Source: Methylobacterium sp. WL1 (GTDB lineage Bacteria > Pseudomonadota > Alphaproteobacteria > Rhizobiales > Beijerinckiaceae). Taken from it: a stretch of 64,000 nucleotides of DNA. The notes below the pieces were generated by a model. It saw only the letters and a list, made by a program, of their open reading frames with translations. It was not told the origin of the DNA and did not search any database. The stretch covers positions 248,001-312,000 of the forward strand of contig NZ_CP042823.1 in NCBI RefSeq assembly GCF_008000895.1. The letters are read 5' to 3'. The position numbers and the translations under genes are program-made. Shown here piece after piece: positions 48,084 through 59,111 of this stretch. Each line of letters begins with the position of its first letter. Position 1 is the stretch's first letter.

Positions 48084-49328
48084 TCAGGCCTTGGGCCGCG
48101 GCAGCATCCGGTCGCTGATGATCCGCCGCTGGATCTCGCTGGTGCCCTCGAAGATCGTGGTCAGGCGCGCGTCGCGCCAGTAGCGCTCGACCCGCCGCTC
48201 GGTGGTGTAGCCGTTGCCGCCGTGCAGCTGCATCGACTGGTTCGTCACGCGCACCGCCATCTCGGTCGCCAGAAGCTTCACCATGGCGGATTCGCTCTCG
48301 GCGGGCTCGCCCTGGTCGAGCAGGTGGGCGACCTGCTGCCAGAACGCCCGAGCCTGGGCGACCTCCGCGGCCATGTCGGCGAGCGCGAAGCGCAGGGCCT
48401 GGAAATCGCCGATCGGGTGGCCGAACTGGACCCGCTCCTGCAGGTAGGCCTGGGTGTCCTCCACCGCCGCGCGCGCCACGCCGACGGCGCGGGCCGCCGT
48501 GTGGACCCGGGCGATGTTGAGGCCGCGCTGGACCGAGGCGAAGCCGCCGGAGTCCGCGTCGGCGCCCTGGTCGCCGTAGAGGCCGGTGAGCCGGTCGCTC
48601 TCGGGCACGCGCACGCCATCGAGGGCGAGCTCGAAGGTCTGGAAGCCGTGATAGCCGATCTTGTCGATCACCCGGCCGGTCACCCCGGGCGGGAAGCTGT
48701 CGCGCTCCTTCACCACCAGGAACGGCTCCAGACCGGCCGAGCGGGACTCGCCGGGCTCCGGGTCTCGGGTGCGGGCGAGGACCTCGATGAAGTCGGCGCC
48801 CTTGGCGAAGCCCGCCCAGCGCTTTGTGCCGGTGATCACCCAGGTGTCGCCGTCCCGCACCGCGCGGGTCTGCACGCCGGCCAGATCCGAGCCGGCATTG
48901 GGCTCCGACAGGGAGATCGAGCCGATCCAGTGGCCCCGGGCCGAGCGGCGCAGCAGATCCGCCCGGCGCTCGGGGTCGAGGGTCTGGGTGCCGAGGCCCT
49001 GGCCCCGGGCCAGGATGCTGCCCACCGACAGCCAGGCCCGGGCCAGCTCCTCCGAGACGAGGCAATATTCGAAGACCCCGAGACCGAGGCCTCCCTGCGC
49101 CTCGGGTATCGTGATGCCGAACCAGCCCTTCTCGGCCATGGCCTCGATGAGCCCGCGGGGCATCTCGGCCTTCTGCGGATCGAGCTCGTCGGCGAGCGGG
49201 AGGACGACGTCGTGCGCGAAGGCGCGCGCCTCGGCCTGGAGCGCGGCCCGGGCCGGATCGTGCCAGGGCGAGGCCAGCTCAGGTGGCTTCGGGGCGATCG
49301 GATCAGGCTTGTGCGCCATCGTGCTCAT
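48084..49328 (-). CDS. Acyl-CoA dehydrogenase
   Basis: This 414-residue FAD enzyme matches the acyl-CoA dehydrogenase superfamily. Motifs include WFGITIPEAQGGLGLG, the ISLSEPNAGSDLAG FAD-binding loop, VITGTKRWAG, QLHGGNGYTTERRVERYWRDARLTTIFEGTSEIQ and the catalytic Glu in the FEGTSE segment. It probably oxidises a medium, short or branched acyl-CoA. The ATG at 49326-49328 is used; a second ATG is three codons later. It is divergent from the OmpR-type regulator gene. Confidence 0.93.
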   Translation of the reverse strand: MSTMAHKPDPIAPKPPELASPWHDPARAALQAEARAFAHDVVLPLADELDPQKAEMPRGLIEAMAEKGWFGITIPEAQGGLGLGVFEYCLVSEELARAWLSVGSILARGQGLGTQTLDPERRADLLRRSARGHWIGSISLSEPNAGSDLAGVQTRAVRDGDTWVITGTKRWAGFAKGADFIEVLARTRDPEPGESRSAGLEPFLVVKERDSFPPGVTGRVIDKIGYHGFQTFELALDGVRVPESDRLTGLYGDQGADADSGGFASVQRGLNIARVHTAARAVGVARAAVEDTQAYLQERVQFGHPIGDFQALRFALADMAAEVAQARAFWQQVAHLLDQGEPAESESAMVKLLATEMAVRVTNQSMQLHGGNGYTTERRVERYWRDARLTTIFEGTSEIQRRIISDRMLPRPKA

Positions 49329-49457
49329 GCGTTCCCCCGGCTTTCACCCACCGCTGCATTCATGGCCACGCGGCACGGCAAAGCTGGAAACACGCGCTTA
49401 CAAAATGGTTCCCGCAACCATCTTCGAATAATCGCCGCGTCGGCGCATAATAACCTG

Positions 49458-50213
49458 ATGACGCTCGCCGATCCGCTCGCCGAATCCTTCGCGATGAACG
49501 CACCCGCCACACCCCACATCCTCGTGGTCGAGGACGATCGCGAGATCTCGGCCCTGGTCGCCCGCTACCTGCGCGGCAACGATTGCCGCGTGACGCTTGC
49601 GGGCGACGGCAACGAGATGGACCGGGTGCTGGCGGAGGCTCGGATCGACCTGATCGTGCTCGATCTGATGCTGCCGGGCGAGGACGGCATGAGCCTGTGC
49701 CGCCGCCTGCGCAGCGCCTCTCAGATCCCGATCCTGATGCTGACCGCGAAATCCGAGGAGGTCGACCGCATCCTCGGCCTGGAACTCGGGGCCGACGACT
49801 ACCTGGCCAAGCCGTTCAATCCGCGCGAGCTGCTCGCCCGGATCCGGGCGATCCTGCGCCGGGTGGCCGCCGAGGCACCCGACCCGGACGAGCGCCGCCG
49901 CCTGCACTTCTCGGGCTGGACGCTGGACGTGTCGCTCCGGCAGGTGCTGTCGCCGGAAGGCGCCCGCATCGCCATGACGGGCGCGGAGTTCGAGCTGCTG
50001 CACGCGCTCTGCCTGCGGCCGGGCCGCGTGCTGTCGCGCGACCAGTTGCTCGACCTGACACAGGGCCGCACGGCAGGGCCGTTCGAGCGCAGCATCGACG
50101 TGCTGATCTCGCGCATCCGCCAGAAGATCGAGCGGGATACGCGCAATCCCGAATTCATCCGCACGATCCGCTCGGGCGGCTACCTGTTCACCCCCGAAGT
50201 GACCCGGTCATGA
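49458..50213 (+). CDS. OmpR-family response regulator
   Basis: This 251-residue response regulator has a receiver with DD acid pocket (VVEDDREIS), the phospho-acceptor Asp in LIVLDLMLPGEDG and the Lys in YLAKPFNPREL, and a winged-helix output with RIAMTGAEFELLHALC, FERSIDVLISRIRQKIERD and TIRSGGYLF. It most resembles OmpR. The ATG at 49458 was used, though an ATG 12 codons later fits the family better. Its stop overlaps the start of the sensor kinase gene by four bases. Confidence 0.94.
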   Translation: MTLADPLAESFAMNAPATPHILVVEDDREISALVARYLRGNDCRVTLAGDGNEMDRVLAEARIDLIVLDLMLPGEDGMSLCRRLRSASQIPILMLTAKSEEVDRILGLELGADDYLAKPFNPRELLARIRAILRRVAAEAPDPDERRRLHFSGWTLDVSLRQVLSPEGARIAMTGAEFELLHALCLRPGRVLSRDQLLDLTQGRTAGPFERSIDVLISRIRQKIERDTRNPEFIRTIRSGGYLFTPEVTRS

Positions 50214-51622
50214 GCGCGTTCCGATCCTTGCGCGCCCGCCTGCGTCCGCAGAGCATCGCGGGGCAGATCGCCCTGCTGGTCGTGGCCGGGATCGCGGTGG
50301 CCCACATGGTCGCCACCGCGGCGTTCCTCCTCCTGCACGAGCCGCAGAATCCGGACACGCTGCCGGGCGTCGCGGCGGGCCGGCTCTCCACGCTGGTGCG
50401 GCTCCTCGACGAGGCGGACCCAGCCGCGCGGCCGGCCCTGCTGGCGAGCGGGCGCAGCCTCCCGCTGATGCGGGTCGAGGCTTGGGACGGGACGGTTCCG
50501 CCGGACGCGGCCCCCGTGCCCGACCTCCCGGTCATCCGTCGCCTGCGCGTCGGCGCCGGCCGGCACGTGACCCTGGTGGATCTGAGCACGCAGGATCCGG
50601 CACAGACGCAGTCGGACGGGCAGCTGCATATCGGGATGATCACGCCCAAGGGCGCGACCCTGCAGGCCACGCTGCCGAACGCGCCGCTGCGCCCGCCCCG
50701 GCAGGGGGCCCTGATTTTCACGGTCGTGTTCCTGGCCCTCACTCTCGCGTTGCTCTGCGTCTGGGCGACCCGGGCGCTGACGGCGCCGCTGGCGCGGCTG
50801 GCCGGAGCCGCCGAGGCGTTCGGCACCCACGACGACCACGTCGCGCTTCCGACGGCAGGCCCCCGCGAGGTGCTGGCCGTCTCCCGGGCGCTCGACCGGA
50901 TGCGGGCCCGGGTGCGCCGCCTGATCGACGACCGCACCCAGATGCTGGCGGCGATCAGCCACGACCTGCGCACGCCGATCACCCGCCTGCGCCTGCGCGC
51001 CGAGTTCATCGAGGACGAGCACACCCGCACGGCCACCCTGCGCGACCTGGACCAGATGAACGGCCTGGTGGAGGCGGCCCTGTCCTTCGTGCGGGACGGG
51101 CAGACGCGGGATGCCAGCAGCCTGAGCCTCGTGGACCTCGCCTCGGTGGTTCAGACGGTCTGCGACGACTTCTCGGATTTCGGCGCGCCCGTGAGCGTCG
51201 CCCACAGCCGGCACGTCCTGGTGCAGGGCCGCCCGGAGGAATTGCAGCGGGCGATCACCAACCTGGTGGACAACGCCGTCAAGTACGGCGGAGGGGCTGA
51301 GGTCCAGATGGAATCCTCCGAGCGCGGCATCCGCATCTGCGTACTCGATCAGGGCCCCGGCATCCCGGAGACCGAACGCGACGCGATGCTGCAGCCCTTC
51401 GTGCGCGGCGACCGCGCCCGCAATCTCAACGAGGCCAGCGGTTTCGGCCTTGGCCTGTCGATCGTGCTGGCGATCGTCGAGGCGCATAACGGCCGCCTGA
51501 CCCTGGAGAACAGGCGCGAGGGCGGCCTGTGCGCCGCCATCGAGCTGCCGCTCGCGGCGCAGGCCTATGCGAGCCGGGCGGCACAGAGATCCCAAGGCCC
51601 GCTACCGGCCCGGGCTGCCTGA
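50210..51622 (+). CDS. EnvZ-like membrane histidine kinase
   Basis: This 470-residue kinase pairs with the upstream OmpR-type regulator (ATGA overlap). It has a membrane segment near residues 20-42, a periplasmic domain, a second membrane segment near 165-188, HAMP, HisKA with MLAAISHDLRTPITRLRLRAEF (phospho-acceptor His in SHDLRTP), and a HATPase domain with LQRAITNLVDNAVKYG and SGFGLGLSIV. The signal is unknown. Confidence 0.94.
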   Translation: MSAFRSLRARLRPQSIAGQIALLVVAGIAVAHMVATAAFLLLHEPQNPDTLPGVAAGRLSTLVRLLDEADPAARPALLASGRSLPLMRVEAWDGTVPPDAAPVPDLPVIRRLRVGAGRHVTLVDLSTQDPAQTQSDGQLHIGMITPKGATLQATLPNAPLRPPRQGALIFTVVFLALTLALLCVWATRALTAPLARLAGAAEAFGTHDDHVALPTAGPREVLAVSRALDRMRARVRRLIDDRTQMLAAISHDLRTPITRLRLRAEFIEDEHTRTATLRDLDQMNGLVEAALSFVRDGQTRDASSLSLVDLASVVQTVCDDFSDFGAPVSVAHSRHVLVQGRPEELQRAITNLVDNAVKYGGGAEVQMESSERGIRICVLDQGPGIPETERDAMLQPFVRGDRARNLNEASGFGLGLSIVLAIVEAHNGRLTLENRREGGLCAAIELPLAAQAYASRAAQRSQGPLPARAA

Positions 51623-51660
51623 CGGCCGTCCGAGCCCAACCGCCTTCGGTCTGCTTCGCG

Positions 51661-51685
51661 CATCGTGCCGGTGACCGGCACGATG
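51661..51685. terminator. Hairpin between convergent kinase and chemoreceptor genes
   Basis: The palindrome CATCGTGCCGGT..ACCGGCACGATG has 12-base arms around one base, so the real hairpin has a slightly wider loop. It lies between two convergent genes. There is no T tract. Confidence 0.5.
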
Positions 51686-51748
51686 CGCTCGCTCTCTGAT
51701 CCGCATCGACGATGTCCGAACGCCGGCGGCCACCGTTCGGACCGATGC

Positions 51749-53896
51749 TCAGGCTGCCCGGACGTTGCGCAGGAACTGCGAGACCTCGGCGCGGAGCTGC
51801 TCCGACTGGGCGGCGAGTTCGTCCGAGGCCTGCGCCACGGAGGCGGCGGCCTCGCCGGCATCGCTGGCGACCCGGGCGACCTCGGCGATGTCGGCGGTCA
51901 TCCCGCTCGTGCCGGTCGAGGCCTGGCCCATGCTGCGGACGATGTCCTGCGTGGTGACGCCCTGCTCCTCGACGGCCGCCGAGATGCTGGTGGAGACGTG
52001 GTTCATCGCCTCGATCTGGGACACGATGCCCTGGATCGCCTCGGAGACGCCGCCGGTCACCGCCTGGATCGACGCGACCTGCCGGCCGATCTCCTCGGTG
52101 GCCCGGCTGGTTTGGGTCGCCAATTCCTTGACCTCGGCCGCGACCACCGCGAAGCCGCGGCCGGCCTCGCCGGCGCGGGCGGCCTCGATCGTGGCGTTCA
52201 GAGCGAGCAGGTTGGTCTGGCCCGCGATGGTCGAGACCATCCCGACCACGTCGCCGATGCGGGTGGCGGCGGCGGCGAGATCCGCCATCGTGCCCTCGGC
52301 CCGCTTGGCCTCGCCGACCGCGGTGGCCGACATGCCGGCTGCCTGCTCGACCTGACGCCCGATCTCCTGCACGGTGGCGCCGAGTTCCTCGGCGGCCGCA
52401 GCCACGGCATCGACGTTGTCGGCGGTCTGGCGCGCGGCGCTGGCGACGCTGGTCGAGCGCGCCGACGTGCCGCTAACGGCGACCCGCATGGTTCCGGACG
52501 CGCCCTGCAGGGCCGCCACGCCCCGGGTCAGCCCATCGACGATGCCGCCGACCGACGTCTCGAAGCCGCTCGCCAGATCCTGCAGCATGGCGCGGCGGGC
52601 CTGCTCTTCGCGCAGCCGCGCCGCCTCGGTGGTCTGGAGCTGCTGCGCCGCGTCCTCCAGCGACACGTCGCGGATGATGACCACGGCGCGGGCGATATCG
52701 CCGATCTCGTCCCGGCGCCGGCTGCCCGGTACGTCGCTGAGCGCCTGGCGTTCGGCGAGCGCCTTGAGGGCGCGGGTCAGTGCGCCGAGCGGCGACACGA
52801 TCGAGCGCGCCAGCAGCAGGCCGAGCACGGCCGTCCCGGCGAGGACGCAGAGCCCGATCAGCAGCAGGTTGCGGGAGAGCGCGCGCACGGCATCGATCGC
52901 CTCCGCCTGCGACTGCTCCGCCACCACGGTCCAGGGGGCGCCGAGCACGCTGACCGGAGAGGCCGCCGCCATGTGCGGGCCGTCCGCGGCGGTGAAGTCG
53001 AAGCTTCCGCCCGCCTTGAGCTGGGCCGCCTCGATCCCGAGCGGCTTGAGTTCGTTGCCGGCCTTCACGGTCGCGTTGAGGGGCGGGTTGCTGCGCAGGC
53101 GCCCGTCCGCGCCGGCGGCCATGACCTGGCCGGTCTCGCCGAGGCCGGTCCGCTTGGCCAGGGCCTGATCGAACAGCGTCGGCGTCACCCGCAGGGCGAT
53201 GAAGCCGATCCGCTCCGCGGCCTGGGCCGTGCCCATGGCGACGTTCGCCCGCTTGGTCATGGCGCGGCCGATGAAGGCGGCCGGGACACCGTCCACGGGA
53301 TAGGCCGTGAAATCCTCGTAGAGTACGGCGCTCGGGTCGGCGGCCTTGAGACGCTGGACGAGGCGGGCGAGGGCCGTATCCTTCAGCCCGTCCTCGGTCA
53401 CCGACTGGCCGAAATCCTTGCCCTTCGTGGTCGTGTAGACGACGCGGCCGGCATCATCGAGGAACAGCAAGTCGGCGTAGCCGGCCTGCGTGATGAGCTT
53501 GCGCGCCGTCTCCTGTACCTTCACGTGCCGACGCCCATACATGCCGGTGCCGTCGAGGGCGACCCGGGCCTCGACGGTCGGCGGCGCCTGGAACGCCGCG
53601 ATGACCGCGGCGGTGTCCGGCTTGGCCGGGTCGAGGTTCTCGATCAGGTCTGGGAAGTTCGAGACGATCTGCGGATGCGCGGACGCGGCCAGGAAGTCGG
53701 CCTGCATCCGGTCCGCCACCAGCTCGATCCCATCGCGGCGGGCCGCGGCGGCGAGCTGCAGGCGCTCATTCGCCGCGTCGATCAGGCCGGACTTGGCGGA
53801 ATACCAGCTGAAGCCGCCCATCGCGGTGGCGCTGAGCAGGGCCAAGCCGATCGTCATCGCCGGCAGGCGAGAACTCAGCCGCGAAAGCACCACCAT
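51749..53896 (-). CDS. Methyl-accepting chemotaxis protein with Cache-type sensor
   Basis: This 715-residue chemoreceptor has an N-terminal membrane segment near residues 10-30, a large periplasmic region of about 280 residues of the dCache type ([34 protein letters not shown]), a second membrane segment near 345-370, HAMP, and the signalling domain with [41 protein letters not shown]. The ligand is unknown; dCache sensors often bind amino acids or organic acids. Confidence 0.94.
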   Translation of the reverse strand: MVVLSRLSSRLPAMTIGLALLSATAMGGFSWYSAKSGLIDAANERLQLAAAARRDGIELVADRMQADFLAASAHPQIVSNFPDLIENLDPAKPDTAAVIAAFQAPPTVEARVALDGTGMYGRRHVKVQETARKLITQAGYADLLFLDDAGRVVYTTTKGKDFGQSVTEDGLKDTALARLVQRLKAADPSAVLYEDFTAYPVDGVPAAFIGRAMTKRANVAMGTAQAAERIGFIALRVTPTLFDQALAKRTGLGETGQVMAAGADGRLRSNPPLNATVKAGNELKPLGIEAAQLKAGGSFDFTAADGPHMAAASPVSVLGAPWTVVAEQSQAEAIDAVRALSRNLLLIGLCVLAGTAVLGLLLARSIVSPLGALTRALKALAERQALSDVPGSRRRDEIGDIARAVVIIRDVSLEDAAQQLQTTEAARLREEQARRAMLQDLASGFETSVGGIVDGLTRGVAALQGASGTMRVAVSGTSARSTSVASAARQTADNVDAVAAAAEELGATVQEIGRQVEQAAGMSATAVGEAKRAEGTMADLAAAATRIGDVVGMVSTIAGQTNLLALNATIEAARAGEAGRGFAVVAAEVKELATQTSRATEEIGRQVASIQAVTGGVSEAIQGIVSQIEAMNHVSTSISAAVEEQGVTTQDIVRSMGQASTGTSGMTADIAEVARVASDAGEAAASVAQASDELAAQSEQLRAEVSQFLRNVRAA

Positions 53897-54325
53897 GGCT
53901 ATCCTACATCGTTTTCTTAGAGAGAGCGCCGCAACCTTAGAGCAATGGCACTAAGATCCGGTAAACTTCGGCGGCAAAGCCGGGCATTATGGCGCAAAAC
54001 TCAATCTATCGTAACATCGAGATATTCAATATTTTGAGGAACTAAGTATCTACGTAAAGACATTCGGATCCTCCCGGACACTTAAATCCACACCAAAACT
54101 ACCAGGCAATACCAGGGTCTTCGAGGCGATTTAGCATCCGCCATGCCGGATTGTCCCGTGAGCCGACCGGTCTGGAACCTGCCCGCGTGCGGGGCACCAC
54201 CGCGCCGACGCAAGCGCGGCCCGCGGCTTGCGGGCGAAGCGCAAGCGAATCGTTGGCCGGCCCTTCGAGTGCGCCTAGAGCATCGAACGGGCGCACGAGC
54301 CTCCACCTGCACTCGAGGGGACCGG
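53897..54325. other. AT-rich intergenic region
   Basis: The middle of this region, about 53990-54120, is clearly AT-richer than its surroundings. It lies between divergent chemoreceptor and arginase genes and should contain both promoters. No RNA gene was recognised. Confidence 0.45.
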
Positions 54326-55294
54326 ATGACGAGCGACACCAGCCGAGGGGATGCGCGCCGGATCGCGCTGATCGGGGCGCCGATCGAGGTCGGGACCAGC
54401 GAGCCCGGCGCGCTCATGGGGCCTGCGGCCCTGCGCACCGCCGGACTGGTCCGGACCCTGTCCGATCTCGGCCACGCGGTCGTCGATCAGGGGGACGTCG
54501 TCCCCGACGGGCCGGCGGATGCGCGGGGCCTGCCCGCCGTCACGGCCTGGACCCGCGCCCTGTCGCGGTCGGTCGAGGCTGCTCTGGGGGCGGGCGCCCT
54601 GCCGCTCGCCGCCGGGGGCGATCACAGCCTGTCGCTCGGCTCGGTGGATGGGGCGATGCGCCACTGCGCCCGGGAGGGTCGGCCGCTCTTCGTGCTCTGG
54701 CTCGACGCCCACGCCGACTTCAACACCCCGGAAACCTCGCCGTCGGGCAACGTCCACGGCATGCCGCTGGCGGCCCTGTGCGGCGAGCCGGGCTTCCCGA
54801 GCCTGTTCGCCGATCCGGCGCCGGCGCCGCTGCCGCCGGCCAACGTCCACCTGTTCGGCCTGCGCTCGATCGATGCCGGCGAGCGCGCCCTCGTGACGGC
54901 CCGGCGGGTCGGCGTTACCGACATGCGCACCATCGACGAGTTCGGCGTAGTCGCGCCCCTGCGCCGCGTCCTCGACCGCGTCGCACGCGACGGCGCGCAT
55001 CTTCATGTCAGTCTCGACGTCGATTTCCTCGACCCATCGATCGCACCCGGCGTCGGCACGACCGTGCCGGGGGGCGCGACCTTCCGGGAAGCGCACCTGA
55101 TCATGGAGATGCTGCACGATTCCGACCTGGTGCGATCCCTCGACGTGGTCGAGCTGAACCCGTTCCTCGACGAAAGGGGCCGCAGCGCCCGGGTGCTGGT
55201 GGAACTGGTGGCGAGCCTGTTCGGCCGGCGCATCCTGGACCGGCCGACGCCCGCGATCGAGGCGGTCTCGAGCGATCAGGGCGGCCGCCGCTAA
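54326..55294 (+). CDS. rocF: Arginase
   Basis: Arginase hydrolyses arginine to ornithine and urea. The 322-residue protein has all metal-ligand motifs of the ureohydrolase family: GGDHSLSLG, DAHADFNTPETSPSGNVHGMPL and SLDVDFLDPSIAPGVGT. The start at 54326 is supported by the GAGGGG eight bases upstream. It is followed with a one-base overlap (TAATG) by ureD, so both are probably translated from one message. Confidence 0.95.
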   Translation: MTSDTSRGDARRIALIGAPIEVGTSEPGALMGPAALRTAGLVRTLSDLGHAVVDQGDVVPDGPADARGLPAVTAWTRALSRSVEAALGAGALPLAAGGDHSLSLGSVDGAMRHCAREGRPLFVLWLDAHADFNTPETSPSGNVHGMPLAALCGEPGFPSLFADPAPAPLPPANVHLFGLRSIDAGERALVTARRVGVTDMRTIDEFGVVAPLRRVLDRVARDGAHLHVSLDVDFLDPSIAPGVGTTVPGGATFREAHLIMEMLHDSDLVRSLDVVELNPFLDERGRSARVLVELVASLFGRRILDRPTPAIEAVSSDQGGRR

Positions 55295-56157
55295 TGCCGG
55301 ACGGCGCGACGCAGGTTCATGATCTTCCGGCGGCCGGGGCGCCCGCGCGCCAGCGATCGGACGGGCGCGTCCACCTGTGGGCCGGTCCGGCCGGGGGAAC
55401 GGGCCCGACCCGCATCCTCGACCTCGCTGAATCCGGCCCGTCGCGGCTGCGCTTCCCACGCGGGGAGGGGGCGCTTGAGGCGGTGCTGGTCAACACCGCC
55501 GGCGGTGTCGCGTGCGGCGACGCCTTCACGATCGCGCTGGACCTCGCCCCGTCGGCCGACCTCGTGCTGACGACCACGGCAGCGGAAAAGATCTACCGCT
55601 CGGACGGCCCGGTCAGCCGGATCGAGAACCGGATAACCTTGGCGGCGCACGCCCGGCTGGCCTGGCTGCCGCAGGAGACGATCCTGTTCGATCGCGCCCG
55701 GGTCCGGCGGCGCTTCGAGGCCGACCTCGCGGAGGGCGCCGCTTTGCTGGCCGTCGAGATCGTGGCCTTCGGCCGCGCCGCCCGGGGCGAGCGGATCGCG
55801 GCGGGGTTGTTCGCGGATACCTGGCGCGTGCGCCGGGCCGGGCGGCTCGTCTATGCCGACAGCCTCGTCCTGGAAGGCCCGATCTCGGATCTTCTCACGC
55901 GACCGGCGATCGGCGGCGGTGCCCGGGCCTGCGCGACCCTGCTGGACGTCTCAGCAAACGCGGAGGGGCGTCTGGAGGAAGCCCGCGCCCTGCTCGAACA
56001 GGCCGTCGTCCCCGGAATCGAGGCGGCGGCGAGCGCCTGGAACGGACACCTCGTCATCCGCGCCCTGGCCGACGGGGTCGAGCCCTTGCGCGGCCTCGTG
56101 AGCCGGGTCCTGGCCAACTATCGCGATCGGCCGATGCCCCGGGTCTGGCAGAGCTGA
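55294..56157 (+). CDS. ureD: Urease accessory protein UreD
   Basis: UreD (UreH) helps UreF and UreG insert nickel in the urease active site. The 287-residue protein has the family's VLVNTAGGVACGDAF motif, LTTTAAEKIYRS, ETILFDRARVRRRFEADL and a C-terminal NYRDRPMPRVWQS-like ending. In most genomes ureD begins a ureDABCEFG cluster, but here nothing of urease follows. The next plus-strand feature is tRNA-Cys. Its pairing with arginase suggests channelling of urea, an inference. Confidence 0.94.
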   Translation: MPDGATQVHDLPAAGAPARQRSDGRVHLWAGPAGGTGPTRILDLAESGPSRLRFPRGEGALEAVLVNTAGGVACGDAFTIALDLAPSADLVLTTTAAEKIYRSDGPVSRIENRITLAAHARLAWLPQETILFDRARVRRRFEADLAEGAALLAVEIVAFGRAARGERIAAGLFADTWRVRRAGRLVYADSLVLEGPISDLLTRPAIGGGARACATLLDVSANAEGRLEEARALLEQAVVPGIEAAASAWNGHLVIRALADGVEPLRGLVSRVLANYRDRPMPRVWQS

Positions 56158-56322
56158 CCGGCTGCTTTCGGGCCGCGGGCCGGTCCAGCGCCGATCGACC
56201 TGCATATTCCTGCGCGGAAGCCGCATCGCGACCGTTGCCTGTCGCCGCCCACCTCTGCTAGAGACCCCCACCCGGAGCCGGCCGCCAGGCTCCGATGGCG
56301 ACGCCGCGGCGTCGCGACGAGG

Positions 56323-56396
56323 GGCCTCGTGGCGGAGTGGTTACGCAGAGGACTGCAAATCCTTGCACCCCGGTTCGATTCCGGGCGAGGCCTCCA
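56323..56396 (+). tRNA. tRNA-Cys (GCA)
   Basis: The 74-base cloverleaf has acceptor arms GGCCTCG and CGAGGCC, discriminator T and encoded CCA. Anticodon stem AGGA/TCCT encloses CTGCAAA, giving GCA for cysteine. The T arm CCCGGTTCGATTCCGGG is canonical. Confidence 0.97.
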
Positions 56397-56548
56397 TCGA
56401 TCATCCGAGATACAGCGCGCACGCTTCCGCCGACCGGTTTCGATGCCGTCGATATGGCGGATGTCCCGCGTCGCAGGCGCCGGCATGGCGGCCGGCACCC
56501 ACGATTCCCTAGACCCTCTCGAAGGCCCTGCCTTCCAGGACGATGCCG

Positions 56549-58237
56549 TCAGGCCGCGGCGACCTGGGCCAGAAACGTCTCGATCGCCCGCTGAAGGCTA
56601 TGAGTCCCGGCATTCACCTGCAGGGCGCTTGTCCGGACATGCTTGGCCTGCACCTCGTTGGAGGCCGCAGTGGCGCGCACGCCCGCCACGCTGTCGGAGA
56701 CCTTCCGGGAATCCGTCGCCGCGCTGGTGATGGCACGGGCAATCATCTGGCTCGACTGGCCCTGCTGGTCCGCTGCGACCGCAACCTCGGCGGCGATGGA
56801 GCTCATCTGCGCGATCGTCTGGCCCACCGTGCCGATCGAGCCGATCGCTCCGACCGTGTCGGCGGCGGCGGCTTGAATCGCCCCGATATGATGGGCGATG
56901 CGGTCGGTCGCCTGCGCGGTCTGCGCCGCCAGATCCTTGACCTCGGTGGCGACCACGGCGAACCCCCGTCCCGCCGCACCGGCCCGCGCGGCCTCGATGG
57001 TGGCGTTCAGCGCCAGCATGTTGGTCTGCTGAGCGACGGCGCGGATCAGCGCGATAACGGCGCCGGCGTCGTCCGCGGCTTGCGAGAGGGTCGTCACCGT
57101 CGCCACCAGCCCTTGCGTATCCGACAGGGCCGTCGAGGCGATCTCGCTCGTATGCCGGACCTGGCTCTCGATCTCCCGGGCCGCAACCGACAGCTCCTCG
57201 GCAGCGCTGGCGATGCTCACTACGACACCGGCGGTCTGATCGGATGCCTCCGCCACGACGGCGACCTGCGTGGTCGTCTCGCCCGCGAGACTCGATAGCG
57301 CGTCGGCCGAGGCCTGCATGGCGTCCGCGGAGGCGGCGAGATCCGCCACCGTCCGCTGCATCTCGTCGTCGAAGGCCTGGGTCGCCGCGGCCAGGCGCTC
57401 GGCCCGGACGAGGTCGCGCGCCGTCCGCGCCCGGGCGTCGTGGTCGAGCGTCCGCCGCTCGATCATCGCCGCCTGGAACGCCGCGATGGCATGCGCCATC
57501 TGGCCGATCGCGTCCTGGCGCTGCGTGAACGGGATCGCGTCGTCGAGCCGGTCCGCCGCAAGAGCCTGCATGGCGGCCTTCAGGCGCTTCAGGGGCTTCT
57601 GGATCTGGGAGAGGACGATCCAGATCGCGGCGGCCAATGCCAGGGCGAGCGCAACCGCCGGCGCCACGATCAGCGCGACGATCGCATGGCGCTGCTCGAT
57701 GACGCCTGCTGCGCGCTGGTCGTTGAGCCGGGCCAACACCTCGCCCCCGAGTCGGCTGATCTCCGCGATGATGCGTTCGCGGTTCTTCACCGTCGCCTCG
57801 TCGGTGGCCTGGATCAGGGCGGCCTTGGGCGAGATGGTCAGGCCGAGCTCAGCGGTGTCGTTCTGGTAGGCGATGAACTCCTTCACGAACAGGTCGAACC
57901 GGCGGCGCCGGTCCGGCGGCAGCTGATCCTCCATCGCCACCAGGAACGGCCCCCGGACCTGTTCCACCGCCGCCAGGGCGTCCTGCAGCCCGGAGAGACG
58001 CGTCCGCGCTTCCTGCGTATCCTCGGCCGTGTAGAGGGCGGTGGCCTGCACGACCGCATGCTCGATCGCCTGGCTCAAGGCGCCGGCCTGAAGCCCGGCA
58101 TTCCAGATCCTGTCCGTGGCTGCGGCGCGCTCCTGCTCCCACAGGGATTGCCGCACGGCGAAGGCCGAGATGCCGACCGCCACGAAGCCCAGCAGGCCGA
58201 CGACCGCCGCCAGCTTGAAGCCGAAGGAATTGCGCAT
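56549..58237 (-). CDS. Methyl-accepting chemotaxis protein, paralogue A
   Basis: This 562-residue chemoreceptor has a membrane segment near residues 8-28, a helical periplasmic sensor, a second segment near 190-212, HAMP, and a signalling domain with [40 protein letters not shown]. Residues 1 to about 150 are almost identical to those of paralogue B at 59112-60791, including at DNA level, while the HAMP and signalling regions differ. I chose the ATG at 58235-58237 where similarity between the two starts. Confidence 0.93.
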   Translation of the reverse strand: MRNSFGFKLAAVVGLLGFVAVGISAFAVRQSLWEQERAAATDRIWNAGLQAGALSQAIEHAVVQATALYTAEDTQEARTRLSGLQDALAAVEQVRGPFLVAMEDQLPPDRRRRFDLFVKEFIAYQNDTAELGLTISPKAALIQATDEATVKNRERIIAEISRLGGEVLARLNDQRAAGVIEQRHAIVALIVAPAVALALALAAAIWIVLSQIQKPLKRLKAAMQALAADRLDDAIPFTQRQDAIGQMAHAIAAFQAAMIERRTLDHDARARTARDLVRAERLAAATQAFDDEMQRTVADLAASADAMQASADALSSLAGETTTQVAVVAEASDQTAGVVVSIASAAEELSVAAREIESQVRHTSEIASTALSDTQGLVATVTTLSQAADDAGAVIALIRAVAQQTNMLALNATIEAARAGAAGRGFAVVATEVKDLAAQTAQATDRIAHHIGAIQAAAADTVGAIGSIGTVGQTIAQMSSIAAEVAVAADQQGQSSQMIARAITSAATDSRKVSDSVAGVRATAASNEVQAKHVRTSALQVNAGTHSLQRAIETFLAQVAAA

Positions 58238-59111
58238 CTGAAGCACGATACTGTTCTCTTCTGGACCGACGCACGATCGCGTCGCGGCAAGGTGCCTTGT
58301 CGAAGGCGGAAGCTTGGAAGACGAAAGGGTCGAGGAGACCATTGGGCGATCGAGAGCGCGGGGCATGTGGCCGAGTACGGGGCGAAGCCAGTTCGGGGTG
58401 AATCCGGCGCTCGGGACGATGCGCCAAGCGTTGCATCGACGTGCGGCAGCCTCAGCGCCGCCGCATCGCCGGGCCGAACCTCAGCGCCTTCGGTATGGCG
58501 ACGCGCGGCCGTGACGGCGCGAGCCCGCCGGATCAGAAATCGACGCTGCAAACATGGAATGGCGGGACGGTTCGACGACGTTTCTTCAGCTGTTCGGATA
58601 AAGATACGGGCCAAAGGATCAATCCGTCAATACACGCCAAAGTTGTCAATACTGATTTTATTTAATGATCATGCTCAAATATACGGTAGATAGAAGCCGA
58701 AAGTTAGAACTCGCGGGATGTTATTTATTGCATTCGGAAACAATCCCGCGCTTGTGCACCCGGCTATGAAACTATCGGCAACGCGACCGCCTGCGCTCGC
58801 ATCCAGAACGCGCGCAGACGAAATCATGCCTTGGCGGCAGGCCTGTTCCGCTACCCTGGGCGATGCCGTTCGCGCGCTGGCCCGCTTGAGCTGAACGACG
58901 AGGTCGGAAACGCCGGTAGGTCCCGGACATCGCCGGGCGTTTCCATCGCGCGCTGCAGAAGCGCCAGTCTCTGCCGGTCGGCGTGGGAGCGGTCCGGATC
59001 CGTTACGAGCCGCGAGCCGGTCCGTTCGCAGACCGGCCTCCCGGACGGCCGCGCGCACTCTGGCTGTTCCGCCAGGCGCGCGAAAGGCCGTTTCGTGCGC
59101 CTGGTCGAACG
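58238..59111. other. Long intergenic region between paralogous chemoreceptor genes
   Basis: These 874 bases contain no convincing gene. An AT-rich patch lies at about 58610-58740. Weak frames on both strands lack good starts or protein-like composition. The promoter of paralogue A is expected near its left end. Confidence 0.45.

Noticed and set aside
46091..48118. 675-codon plus-strand frame opposite the GH15 gene
   Set aside because: The minus-strand GH15 protein has recognisable family motifs throughout; the plus-strand frame does not.
58675..59058. 127-codon minus-strand frame between chemoreceptor genes
   Set aside because: Composition is mixed and crosses an AT-rich patch; no ribosome-binding site or motif was seen.
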